A stretch of 64,000 nucleotides of DNA. It comes from Agelas oroides (Eukaryota; Porifera; Demospongiae; Agelasida; Agelasidae). The notes under the pieces are model-generated. The model had not been told where the DNA came from. It did not search any database and worked only from the letters and a program-made list of their open reading frames with translations. Location: the NCBI GenBank assembly GCA_949130485.1, contig OX422204.1, positions 2,390,876-2,454,875 of the forward strand, given 5' to 3'. How positions within the stretch are numbered: the stretch's first letter is position 1; every line of letters begins with the position of its first letter. A program made the position numbers and the translations under genes. This document shows positions 21,001 to 32,599 of this stretch, one piece after another.

Positions 21001-23931
21001 GAAGTCACTTGCTACACTTGATACTGAGAGACATAATGTCCAACTTTTACTTAAGGAGACTGAAAAACCCACTCCTACATACTACCGTGTCTTTTTGGGT
21101 ATAATTGCTGTCATGTCCAATGCATTTGAAGCCCAATTTTTGCAGTGCCGCTTTACTGCTGAAGAACTATACGGCCATGTCCACAATGTTGTCACTATCT
21201 TTGATAAAAAGTTAGAGGTCATTTCAAAAGTTCTTAAAGTTTCTTCATGGAGCAATGATGGAGTATTCACTATTTATGTCAAATATGTTATTGAACTTGC
21301 AGAACTTGAGGAACAAATCCATGGCACTACAACTGCAATGAAAGTACTTGTGGATCGTCAACATAAAATAGAAAGAATGAAGTCTCGAACTGAAAACGTA
21401 ACAGGTTCATACACAAAGTTTTACTTTAAACTTGCAAGTTATCATGCCACATTTGATCAACATGACAGTCGAATTGAATGCCACAAAAAGATTGCACTGA
21501 GCATGTCCGATTTCATAGAAAAATGTAAATCAGATCAATGTAGCTATAGTGATCTTGGTTCTGCATTATATGCAATAGGAAATTACGAACAAAGTGTCCG
21601 TTCCCTTGAATTGGCACTCCTACTAGAAGACCATGACATCATGACAAAGGCGATACTGTTGGTCAAACTTCACAAGTCATTCAAGGAAGTTGGATGTGTG
21701 GGACCAGCCGAAATAGTGCTTTGCAACATCACTGAACTGTTTCCAAGAATTAGAGAGTCACCTGGACCATTTCTTTTTCAGAATAACAAACTACTCCAAG
21801 AAATCATTGATTTTTACAGAGAGAATGGAAAAAGTGAGGAAGCAACTATCTTACAAGAACGACTGCTAGAAGTTGTGAAAGAAATTGGCGTAAGGCCAAG
21901 TGTAGCAACGACAGTGCAAAAGTCACAGGATGTTGTGGAATATTTATATCAAAGGGAAAATTATACCAAAGCTGCCGACTTTGCAGCTTTTGCCCTGGAT
22001 TCAATAAAACACTTGGATAAAGACCAACGAAACAATGCACGGCAGATAAAGCTCAACCTTAGTTTGCTCCTCGGTGAAGCTAAGTTTTTTAGTGGAAATT
22101 TTTCAGAAGGCCTGGACTACATTGAAAGTGTGGCAGATTTTATATTAGAGCAAAATGCAAGTGATATCTATGGAAAGGAATTTGCGAGAGCATGTAGGTT
22201 CCTAATCTTGCGTGGGAGGATCCGCTGTTTTGTGGATGAATCTATGACAGAAAAACTTCTTGCAATTTTGTATGTCACTTTTGTTATGCCACCTGATTTT
22301 CAGTACACGCTGAGGTCAACCACTAGTGATGTACTACGTACTTTCTCACCTTCAAAAGAGTTAATGATCGCAACAACGGATGAAATAGCATCCTATGCAT
22401 ATGGTAGAATCTTAAGTTTGTGGATATGGTCTAAAACTTACGCACATGTCAGAAACTGGTACTACTTGGCCATGAACCTAATCCAGCAGTCGATACTACT
22501 AAAGTTGCTAGTATATTTTATTCTCCAGTTGATGAGAATATTGCTTGCCTATTACCTATTACGTTTCCTTATATTTCTACCACATTTCGTACTCCGAAAG
22601 CTGTTTCATGTTGTGAAGGAAACTAGTGAGTATTTCCAATTGTTATGCTTGTACTTTGTTATTCAATTAACATAAAAGATTTCACTTACATGCACATTTA
22701 GTTGTACTTCTATTTGTATTGCGTCATTATTAGCATAACTTTATGCATGTGTAAGGGAACAAGATTAAGAAATGGGCCCCCAACTACACATACAACACGC
22801 CGCAAAGCCCATGTACATGATTGTATCTGCTATAGGAAATTAATATCTCCATGGTAAATGTTATGTAAAGTCACCCACTGAACAGGATGTGCTTCCGCCA
22901 ATACCAAGCCTCATCAGCTGCACTGGGTGACCGGGAGATGGATACTGCTATCTCATGTATAAAATGCAGTCAGGTGGCTGGCCTATTGGAACTGTGTTGA
23001 AGCTGAAAACAACAAAGAAAACTAAGAGGAACGCTTGAGAAGGGAGTAATTGTGATGTTGACAAAATCAAGAAGAAAAAGCAAAGCAAGCCAAACTACCA
23101 AAGTAGGTGGAAATCATCTGATGGTAAATATAGTTGTAGTTTGTAACAAGTTGATTGGAAACAACTGCTGCAATTACTTATTGTAGTATGTAAATCTAAT
23201 CTAAATTACGTAAATCTCTAGTGAAATTTCAATAGAGCCAATGAAATTGCAGAACGCACAATTAGAGTTCTTTAGTCACGTGAACACGACCACTTTGACA
23301 TTTATTCTTCGTGCCAGAGAAGGCAGAACAGGCAACTACAACGTTCAGTCGATTTTAGATGCTCTCATAAGGGCTGTTAGTCGAGGTGTGAGCTCAGAGC
23401 GCGACAACAAGAGGTAGTAGTGAACTTTGTGAAAAGGCTGAGATGCAGTATTCATATCTCTGCCCACTGGTAGCAGGGAAACTTTATCTGGTGCTCCCAT
23501 GGACCTATGCTCGTCTGAGATGCCGCCCGAAACAAAGTTCGATTATCACTCAAACAAACAGCGTAAGTAGCTTGGTAAATAGCACTGGCAGCAGCTATCT
23601 AGTAGGCGTGACCTTGTGTGTTTTACACATGACTGATTCAATAATTGCGTTCCAGACGTTCACGTGAAGTGCTTCTAAGTCTCCAGACCCTTCCTCTGCG
23701 TGCCGATACTGAAAGCTGTGGAACGGAAAGGGTCTGGCTTGCGAGACTAGTATGAGCATATGCAGGCAGGATCTGTTCTGGATTTTTCAGCATGGGACTG
23801 GGAATACTTAATATCTAGCTTTAGCCCTTACGTTGGATGAGGTAGTATAGAACCGAGCACCCAGAGACGGATAGCACAGCTCCATAGATAGCTGTCTTCT
23901 TCAGAAACTCATAAGAAATCCTGTTCAACAT
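18061..23931 (-). CDS. COA1: Cytochrome c oxidase assembly factor 1 (COA1/MITRAC15)
   Basis: Three exons on the minus strand: 23931-23832 (100 nt), 18739-18591 (149 nt) and 18216-18061 (156 nt with stop). Phases agree (1, then 0) and total 134 aa, close to human COA1 (146 aa). Exon 1 carries the single membrane helix ending VLYYLIQ, the same residues as in human. Exon 2 has LLGEPLRFQTLKLGDPENVV. Exon 3 has the diagnostic IPVSGSKAAGHL and GRWELDSVVLEFKG of the COA1/TIM21 fold. The protein sits in the mitochondrial inner membrane and acts early in COX1 maturation. Intron 1 (about 5.1 kb) holds the whole of gene B on the opposite strand. The start ATG is shared with the duplicated copy near 5596, where an in-frame stop lies upstream. 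Confidence 0.88.
18862..22675 (+). CDS. Gene B: CARD - membrane segment - NB-ARC - TPR receptor-like protein (complete)
   Basis: Three exons: 18862-18910 (start MATENSAVSAVTTG), 19200-19559 (CARD: LEQIYPHLNQRRLLTDTERE, LPRKGSDALQRFIECL) and 19752-22675. Every junction is phase 1 and the sum is 1110 aa. Exon 3 begins with a membrane helix (LKTILLMAVVLLLIWLY), then NB-ARC: NFVGREAD, P-loop GSPGFGKST (about 20000), Walker B LIILDNCDD, LTGNVPLAL and YHRLIREFF. TPR-like helices follow (YAIGNYEQSVRSLELAL, about 21570-21630), with a hydrophobic C-terminal tail after 22430. Full exon and phase agreement with gene A argues for a real, constrained gene. The NB-ARC probably acts as a nucleotide-switched oligomerising ATPase and the CARD as the effector contact; both are inferred from the families. 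It lies inside COA1 intron 1, antisense. Confidence 0.85.
22676..23820. other. Rest of COA1 intron 1, no further gene seen
   Basis: A foldback-like end pair (GTCTCCAGACCC at about 23680 and GGGTCTGGCTTGCGAGACTA ending at 23750) marks a member of the TAGTCTCG family. Otherwise nothing I can support. Confidence 0.5.
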
Positions 23932-24114
23932 CTGTGCCACATCAGAAATAGAGTCTGTCTGCTCCACTCTTGAGTACCGGTATAGGTAAGCTAGAACAAT
24001 TACGTCATCTACCATTACATCATATCAAGATACGTGTTAATGTTTGGTCATACAACATTTCTTACTCGTACACTCGAAGACGAAGGTTTATCTCTGAACT
24101 GGACTAGTCTAGCT
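23932..24114. promoter_or_regulatory. Bidirectional promoter between COA1 and ATG9
   Basis: The two start codons point away from each other with 183 bp between them. The copy at about 5130-5595 preserves the same divergent layout. No TATA box stands out. Confidence 0.6.
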
Positions 24115-27100
24115 ATGCCTCTGAAGAACGTGCACTACCAGCGCCTGGAGACGGAGGAGTCTGATGGGGAGGAGGACGAGGCTCCCCCGACCCACGTGGA
24201 CCTCCACAGTTCTCACTACGTCAAGGGTGAGGAGAGAGCTAGAGGGAGGGACAGTGGTCTTTGTTTTTCTATATTAAACCACAGCCAGCTGGCGTGTGTG
24301 GGTGTATATGTGTCTGTTGGAGGGGTGTGGATGAAGTAAATTTACCTTGGGCTATTTCGGCCAAAGGCTAGTCACCCAAGGGGGTAGCCTCGTTCCCAGG
24401 CCCGTACCAAGGGGGATCTGGAGAGAGGGGGGGTAACACTTTACCTGGGATGCAACAGGTGGGGACTCAAACCAGAAACTTTTGATTGAGCTTTTAACCA
24501 CTTGGGCACAAGTAGTGAAGGATTCAGCACATCAATTGCATGTGTTGCGATATTGTGTACAATGTAGTGGAGTAAACACTGTGTTATCTGTTGTGTTTGC
24601 CTTTGTCTTCTCCAGGAAGTCGCTGGAACCACATTGAAAACTTAGACGACTTCTTTGAACAGGTTGGTGCCTATGAGAGTTGATCTCATGAGATGATCTT
24701 GTGAACTCCATTATCCAGAGCTAGTCTCGCAAGCCAGACCTAGCCTCGTACCCAGGCTCCTCCCCTGCGAAAAAGCCTGGGTATGAGGCTAAGCCAGACC
24801 CACTTGGACCTGGCTTGCAAGACTAATCCAGAGCCTTCTAGTAAAGCTGAAAGTGAATTTTGAGATAGATTTACACAACCACACTCTTGTGGATGGCCCC
24901 AGGGGGATAGATAATGGGCTTGGATTTGGCTCTGATTTGGCTTGGATTTGGCTTGGATCTGGCTCCATTTCTGTGGTCAAATATCACTGGCTTCAGATAA
25001 TAAACTATGCATGAAATTTCTCTGGTGTAGTACCACCACGGATGTTTCTGAAATCTGAATTGTTAATTGTCCAAGCCTATAGTTGTAACTGTTTTAGAAG
25101 GAGCATGCCAATAGTAATGACAGCACTAGCCAAACTCTGGCTTTATTAGGGAGGAAAGAAAAGGATCATCTTTTCAATTTTAGTCTATTCCTCTATGAGG
25201 GCATTGTACAAAGGGTAGAGGTTGCCATGACGATGTGTTGTGTGTTACAGGTGTACCAGTACCAGCAACAACATGGGCTAGCAGCCATTGTACTCAGTGA
25301 CGCCCTGGAACTATTGTAAGTGTGCCAGGGAAGTGGGTGTGGCCTTGTGAGTGAACTGCAGTACATTAATAATAACATTGGAAGAGGCTTCGTTGGTTTT
25401 ACAAGATTTAAACCGTTCTTTTCTCTCCCTCCTCCCTCTTTCCTCCCTGTCCCTCCTCCCTCTCTCCCTCTCTCCCTCTCTCCCTCTCTCCCTCTCTCCC
25501 TCTCTCCCTCTCTCCCCTTTCTCCCTCCTCCCTCCCTCCCTCCCTCCCTCCCTCCCTCCCTCCCTCCCTCCCTCCCTCCCTCCCTCCCTCCCTCCCTCCC
25601 TCCCTCCCTCCCTCCCTCCCTCCCTCCCTCCCTCCCTCTCTCCCTCCCCTCCCCACACCACACACAGTCAGTATATGTTCATGGTGCTGTTTACGGCTTT
25701 TCTTGTGACGTGCCTTCAATTTCGTAACCTCTGGGTGGACAAAATCACCTACCTCAAGAATAACCACACTCGACAAAGAGATGTCAATATCAGTGACATC
25801 ATTGACACAAGCAGGCTTGACCAGTGAGTGGATGTGCCTTATTTGTCCACTGTCCATCTTATTAGCTGTCTCATTCCCAGTCTTTATCTCTAACCTCGTT
25901 CCCAGTCTTTATTTGTCTCATTCCCAGTCTTTATCTGTCTCATTCTCAGTCTTTATCTCTAACCTCATTCTCAGGCTCTCCCCTTACCCTCACTTCGCTC
26001 CCCCTCCTTTTTTATTTTTCGTCGGGACGAGGGGAGAGCCTGGGAACAAGGCTATCATGTCTTCCTGAAGGAAAGCACAGGGTGTGTGTATGCTAATCAT
26101 TTGTTTGCTGACGCACTGTCACTGCTATGAATCCCTACAAGGCACATTTGTAAAATTCCAGATGTAATTTGAGTGCCCAGCATTGTCACTACTACATGTA
26201 TGAATATCCTTTCAAGACACAGAGGTCATTCCAGCTCCTGGTTGTGCCAAAATAGAGTATATAGTGTAGTCTAGGCTCTCCTTGCAGCAACTGAAAGTTT
26301 GGGGGGGCAGGGGGCTTTGGGAATAAGGATATGTTTTTGATTTGGTGGTGTATACTGAGGTGACAGACATACTAATGAATAATGACACTCACAGCATACT
26401 GACTCATCAATTCCTCTTCCTCTCTCTCCCTTCTCTATACTCCGCCGACCTCCCCGCAACCCTCTCTGCCTCACCTCCTCCCTCCCTCTCCCTCTGCAGC
26501 ATGCATCCTCTAGTCATCCTCTTTCTCCTCCTTGCATTCACCCTCTGGGTCGGGTGGCTTCTCAGAGCTGTCAGGCGATTCTTAAAATTCTGGGAAATTA
26601 GAACGTTTTACATCGAAGCTCTCAATATACCCTCCTCACAACTCCGTAACTGCACATGGGCAGACGTATTGGGAAGACTAAAGGAGGCACAGAGGGAGTA
26701 CAAAATGAATATTCAGAAACACGAGTTGACAGAGCTGGACGTGTACCATCGTATCTTACGGTTTACCAACTACATGGTTTCCATGGTGAATAAGACAGTA
26801 CTGCCTTGCAAGTTTAACGTGCCGTTCTATGGAGAGAAGGTGTTCTTTACTGCTGGTCTGAAGTTCAACTATGAGCTTATTTTGTTCTGTAAGTGCCTAC
26901 TTTGTGCTAGCCCCCCTCCCAGATCTGCCTCCAGAATTTGATTATTTCTAGTATGCTAATGTGAAGGAGATCTCATTGTGTGTCATGTCTACGTTGTCGT
27001 TGTTGTCATCATTGTCACTTAGTCGTTAAGCAATCTACGGTGAAATTGTGAAACTTTACAAATTTACAAACTGAACAATTTTTTTGCTGCTTGGGATACA

Positions 27101-29700
27101 GATTAACACAAGCTATCAAAGCTCACCTCTCCCGTGACAACAACAGCAGTCTCGGTTTCCAGGTTGTGTATATATTTAATGTAAGGTAGGCAGAAAGTAG
27201 ACACGTGGGGGGTAGCCAGTGCTACTAGCCACCAGGTAACCGGCAGCCCTCACAAGTGACTATATGCACATACATGTATACTGCATATGTTTTAGTCTCA
27301 CACTAATGTCTTTCCTTCACCTTGTACGTGTACACCAAACATGTTTTTATTCCCAAACTGTGGTCTTTATTTCTCCCTGGTAGGGTCACGTCTGGGAGCT
27401 CCCTTCAGAAACAGGTTCTACCTAAGAGAAGAGTACAAGTCGGCTTCAAAGAAGCCCCAGCTTGTCCAAAAACTTCGCAACCGTATAACCCTCCTAGCCT
27501 TCCTCAATCTCATATTTTGTCCCATCATCCTCCTCTACCAGATTCTGTACTCGTTCTTCTCATATGCCGAACTCCTAAAGCGGCAGCCAGGGGTGTTTGG
27601 TCGGAGAAGATGGTCCATGTACGGCCGAATGAATCTCAGAGATTTCAACGAGCTTGACCACGAGCTACTGTTGAGATTAAACCGAGCCTATCAACCGGCA
27701 GTGAAATACACAAACTTATTTACACATCCCATTCTGATAATTCTTGCACGGAATATAGCGTTCACTGTCGGGTCATTGTTGGCAGTGTTGATTGTGCTGA
27801 CCGTCATTCAAGAAGACTTACTGACTGCACACAATGTACTCACCATCATCACTCTACTAGGTGAGTCTCATTCCCAAACTGCTATATTTGGTTTTGGAAT
27901 GGGATAGGTGAGATAAGTCTCATTCCCAAACTGGTATATTTGGTTTTGGAATGGGATAGATGAACTGTAGTCTTGTTTCCAGACCACCTCATTTTGGAAT
28001 GGGATAGGTGAGATAAGTCTCATTCCCAGACTGTTCTATTTGGCCTGAGAATGAGACCCTGCATCAAATTAGTTGTTTACAATTATAATTGTTTATGAGT
28101 TGTATGGTGGTTAGTAAGACTGCTGATGTGTTGGTTGTTTCTCTGCTCCCAGGTCTCATTGTCACTGCTTGCCGACTGTTCATTCCTGATGAGGTAAGTG
28201 AGAGATAGTCTTGTTCTTCGGTGGACTCAGTCTCGGTGGCCATTGACTTTATTGCAAGCCACTAAACTGCAAAGCAAGACAGTTTTTGGCAACTGGGTGA
28301 CACACCTCCTCCCTCCTTTCCTCTTCTCTCTCTCCTCCACTCCTCTCTTCCCCTTCTTCCTCTCCTCCCTCCCTCCCTCCTTCCCCTCCTCTCAGAACCA
28401 GGTGTGGTGTCCAGCTCAACTGATGAAGGAGATGCTGGGGGAGATGCACTACATGCCAGACAGCTGGAAACAGAGACCACACACGGTGGAGGTGTACCGC
28501 GAAGTGACACACGTCTTCCAGTTCACGATGGTAAGGGGGTGGGGAGGGGAGGGAGAGGGAGGGAGGAGGGATGATTTGTGAGGGTGATACGACTTTGGAT
28601 CAGTTTGGGATAATTGGGGGTACAGTAATCTACTGTATACTCCCTGTAGATGTTAGTAATCTATTGTATACTCCCTGCAGATGTATGTGTTTGATGAGCT
28701 GGTGAGCCCGCTGGTCACGCCCTTCATCCTCTTCTTCTTCCTGAGGAACAAGGCCTCTGACATGGTCGACTTTCTCCGCAACTTCACCATCGAGGTATCA
28801 GGTGTGGGAGATGTATGTTCCTTCGCAGAGATGAACATCAAGAAACATGGCTGCCCGGAGGTACGGTTTTCCCCACCGCTATTGTTGTTAGTCGTACTGC
28901 AAGTGACAACGTAGCTATAGTGGAGAACTGGGAATGAAGGTAGTGTAGTGTGCATGTGTGTCTGTGAAGGGTGAGGGGAGGTGTGTGTGGAGAGTGAGGG
29001 TGTATGTGTGGAGGGAGAGTAGGGGGGTATGCACATGGTTGTAGCAGAAAGGCATTATCCTTTGATGGCTTTTTCAAAGTGTGTATGTGCATGTGTATTA
29101 GGACAGGGGAGCAGACGCACGCACGCACACCTCAGTTTATCTCTCCCTCTCCTCCTCCCCTCCACAGTGGCTGTCAGCAGGAGTGACAAGAGCAACTCAG
29201 TACGAGCAGGCAGAGATGGGAAAGACAGAAATATCCCTCATGCACTTCTCTGTGAGCACCCACACCTAACTACACCCCAAGATAGCCTCAAGGTCACTCC
29301 AGTTCCTTTGTTTGTTCACAGCATAAAAATCCTAACTGGAAGCCTAGTGAAGATGGAACTACCTTCATGAACCAGCTGAAGGAATCAGGTAAAAATATCC
29401 TCCCTTGATCTCCATGGTTACTACCCTTCCTTGGTTTCCATGGTTACTACCCTTCCTTGGTCTCCATGGTTACTACCCTTCCTTGGTCTCAATGGTTACT
29501 AGTCTCCGTGGTGACTGTTCCCTTAGTAGCAATGCTGCTCTCTTCTCTCCCTTCAGTTGAGGAACTACAACAAAGTGAACCAGAAGAATCTCTCACCTTA
29601 CTCTCCCTGCGTCCTCACTCAACGGTACGGTTACCTCCAACTCCTTCACACACACACACAAACACACACACGCACACACACACGCACACACACACGCACA

Positions 29701-29745
<45 letters not shown>

Positions 29746-30678
29746 ACACACACACGCACACACGCACACACGCACACACGCACACACGCACACACACACA
29801 CCTCCCAGGACTACCTCTCTCCTGTGATCCCAAGTGGCAGGGGCGGAGCTGCCAGAACGACCTTTGCCCCCGAGGAATCTATGCAGTGGTCCATATGGAG
29901 TGTGAGACCCAGCTACCCTGGGGGCGTGCCTAGACCTGTTCCACCATTCTCACAATCCGACCCAGCCACCAGCACTCTGGAAACCCTCCAGCTACATCAT
30001 GTGAGAGAGAGAGAGAGAGAGAGACACGAGCAGCTGAATTCTCTCAGCTTTGGCCAGACTTTTGTAGTTCTAGTCCATGTTCGGTCTTAGGCTTTCAGGT
30101 TTAGTCTTCATGTCCAGGCTCTCTCTTCGGGAAGGGGGGGTGGCCTGCGGACAAAGCTAGTCAAGGTTTAGCTGCGTTTTCCCAGCTCTTGCCATAGCCT
30201 CAAGAGCGCTAAAACACATGATGGATAGACTCCTACATGTGCCGCCCCCCTCCCCTCCCACACACATGACTCCACCCCCCCACACACATGACCCCCACTC
30301 ACCACACACATCCACACACATCCACACACATCCACACACACACACACACACACACAGCTTCACGACCACAAAAAAGCCCAGTCTAGTGTCTCCCCAACTC
30401 TCCCTCTCGGAGGCAACACTACGGCTGGAATAACAAAACCAGTCACCCTCTACTCCTCCCAAGCAAGCATCGAGGAAGTATGGTCTGTACCAGGGTCTGA
30501 ATTTGAGCCACACAAACCCCAAGAACAACTGGTACAGCCATTGCTTACACCAAGCCAAGAACGACCACAACTACAACAAGAGGGAGGGAGGCGGGACAGT
30601 TTGCCTGGTTCAGCGGCTACACCGCTATTTAAACAGGAGTTGACTGTGGTTGAGATACACGACAGTGAAGAGAAGTAG
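24115..30678 (+). CDS. ATG9: Autophagy lipid scramblase ATG9
   Basis: Fourteen exons with consistent phases give 777 aa: 24115-24226, 24616-24662, 25251-25315, 25668-25823, 26500-26888, 27384-27860, 28153-28193, 28396-28530, 28681-28860, 29168-29251, 29322-29388, 29557-29624, 29809-30000, 30358-30678. Family blocks occur in order: RWNHIENLDDFFEQ near the N terminus, HELTELDVYHRILRF, LKFNYELILF, ILYSFFSYAELLKR, DFNELDHELLLRLNRAY, FIPDE, MHYMPDSW, LRNFTIEVSGVGDVCSF and ISLMHFS, then a Ser/Pro/Gln-rich tail with a LHHLHDHKKAQ motif. ATG9 is the multi-spanning scramblase on vesicles that seed autophagosomes. Introns carry many microsatellites and nested foldback elements. The 5' third has been duplicated to 3951-6420. 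It shares a promoter with COA1. Confidence 0.95.
24722..24825. mobile_element. Nested foldback elements in ATG9 intron 2
   Basis: Outer element 24722-24825 flanked by ATCCAGAGC on both sides; inner element 24741-24791 flanked by AGCCAGACC on both sides. This is the counterpart of 4464-4567 in reverse orientation. Confidence 0.85.
25431..25655. repeat. (CCCT)n microsatellite in ATG9 intron 3
   Basis: Long CCCT tract ending just before the acceptor of exon 4 at 25667. Confidence 0.95.
29647..29802. repeat. (CA)n microsatellite in ATG9 intron 12
   Basis: CACACA tract with CG and TA interruptions that fills nearly the whole 184-bp intron. A second CA tract at 30300-30356 abuts the acceptor of exon 14. 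Confidence 0.95.
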
Positions 30679-31046
30679 TAGAGTTTTGTTGTTTTGTTGT
30701 GTTGTGGCCTGTATACTGAACACTCATATAATAGAGAGCAGCAAAAGGTTTCTATATCACAAACCAACACAACCATAATGTGCCGAGTGAGTAGAACCCT
30801 TCTTTTACTTGTTGAAGTAAAACTTTCATCTTGTGAACACCTTGCTTCAGTTGGAAATAGTCTTTGTCTAATGGTCGTAGTCTCACAATGCAAGCCAGAC
30901 CCAACTAACCCCGGCGCAGATTGCTTTCAGTTATCATGCACTGCTGGAACGAAACAAGTCACCCTCTTCCCTTCCCCGTGTGTGATACTGAAAGCGATCC
31001 ACACTGGGGTTGGTTGGGTCTGGCTTGTGAAACTACAATGATTGTA
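30679..31046. mobile_element. Intergenic DNA with a foldback element at about 30886-31035
   Basis: Ends TAGTCTCAC and the inverse GTGAAACTA, with inner GCAAGCCAGACCC mirrored by GGGTCTGGCTTG. The flanks match at six of nine bases, consistent with an old 9-bp duplication. Confidence 0.6.
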
Positions 31047-31056
31047 TCTCAGTGGG

Positions 31057-31125
31057 TAGCCTCATTCCCACGAGAGCCTGGGAACGAGGCTACTCACTTC
31101 CAACGAGAGCCTGGGAATGAGGCTA
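31057..31125. mobile_element. Foldback element with perfect 9-bp target duplication
   Basis: TAGCCTCATTCCCA to GGGAATGAGGCTA, flanked by CTCAGTGGG at 31048-31056 and 31126-31134. The right end is duplicated internally (an extra AACGAGGCTA at 31084). Confidence 0.8.
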
Positions 31126-31157
31126 CTCAGTGGGCCATGGGTAGAGCATGAACTATA

Positions 31158-31558
31158 TAGCCTCGTTCCCAGGCCGTTCCCGGCTCCAGTTTTGATCGCT
31201 TGCAGTATAAAAACGGAGGGGAAGGCCTGGGAGAAAGAGTCACGTGCGTGACGTCAGGTAGACGTGAGGGGGGGCGGTGCCTGATCGTTGTAATTCACAA
31301 ACTTTGCGTTGATCAGCCTCGAGTCTACCATACAACGAGCTGTATTGACGCTGTCTTTCGAATGTTACAGTCTCAAGTTCTTGGACAAGATATTACAAGA
31401 AGGACCTCGAGATTCTTCGTCGGGCACCGCCCCCCCTCACGTCTACCCTCACGTCTACCTGACGTCACGCACGTGACTCTTTCTCCCAGGCCTTCCCCTC
31501 CGTTTTTATACTGCAAGCGATCAAAACTGGAGCCGGGAACGGCCTGGGAACGAGGCTA
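31158..31558. mobile_element. Long near-perfect hairpin element (401 bp), 9-bp target duplication
   Basis: The ends TAGCCTCGTTCCCAGGC and its inverse enclose arms of about 135 bp that mirror each other closely (CACGTGCGTGACGTCAGG on both arms). TGAACTATA flanks both sides (31149-31157, 31559-31567). There is no coding capacity. The arms would form a long hairpin RNA if transcribed. Confidence 0.9.
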
Positions 31559-31932
31559 TGAACTATATATAGTCTCATGCCCATACTACTTTCTGGTGGG
31601 TGTGGAAAATGTGGTCTAGAAACGAGACTACATCTTAATGAACCTGACTGCCTGTACATTTTTGCCAGGTCTCTGTCACTATCCAATTTTTGGTCACTTG
31701 CAGTAGGCAAAAAGAGGGGGAAGGCCTGGTATATTTATCACTTGAAAGACATCTGTCTTGGTAGACAGAGGGGGGCCAGAGAGGGTTGGGTCCCCAACTG
31801 AGGGAATTATGAACAAAGAGTACATTTTCAACTTGGTGACCATTGCTAATACTTCAGGAGCCAAAACATTTCTGCAGTTCTGTACAAAACACATTAGTCG
31901 GTACATATTACACAGGTGACAGTTGCCCCCGG
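31559..31932. other. Convergent 3' region of ATG9 and PHB1, no gene seen
   Basis: Probably 3' untranslated and spacer sequence. A degenerate half of a foldback is visible near 31600-31630. Confidence 0.4.
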
Positions 31933-32568
31933 TTACGGTGGGATGCTAAGGAGCAAGTTCTGTCCCCCTCCAGGGAGGTAGGCCACATTCCTCGAGCGAG
32001 AGAGAGTTCCGGCTATTTCCTCAGCTGCCTCCAGACGTCTCAGCTCAACGAGTCCGTCCCCAGCATCCTGGAAGGCGTTGGACAACAGCTGTGCTGCCTG
32101 CGAGTCTCCCGACGAGGAGATGATGGCAGCCTGCTTGATTTGCTCTGCCTGTGTGGGTGGATGGGTTGGAATGTGGAAGTGGGTGGTATAGTTATGATGT
32201 GTGAAGGGTGTGTAAATGTGGGTAGCAATGTGTGTGTGTGTGTGTGGGGGGGGGGGGAGGGAATTAACTAACTGACCTTCTCTACAACAAATCTTGCTCT
32301 CTCTGCCTCCTGCTGGGCTGTGTGTGAGAGACAGAGAAGACATTGAACGACAAACACAATGGACTTCTCCCTCTTCTCTTATTCTTGATGCTATACACAC
32401 TCACCAACTTGCTTCATTTCAACAGCTTCTGTAAACTCTCGTCCAAAACTCAGATGTGTCTGTAGTAAAATAGTGAGAGCTTATTAGCAGGAGTAAGCTT
32501 TGGAGAGAGAAAATCAGTTGAAAAATGCGGGATCTAGCTGGGAATCAATGATTGATTGATGGGTTGAT

Positions 32569-32599
<31 letters not shown>

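Noticed and set aside
23821-24015. Stand-alone microprotein of 64 aa on the minus strand
   Set aside because: It is COA1 exon 1: a donor (CAAC|GTAAGG) lies before the apparent stop, and exon 2 continues it in phase with COA1 similarity.
29457-30090. Long Thr/His frames across the CA repeats (also 9157-9357)
   Set aside because: Microsatellite artefacts overlapping a short ATG9 intron.
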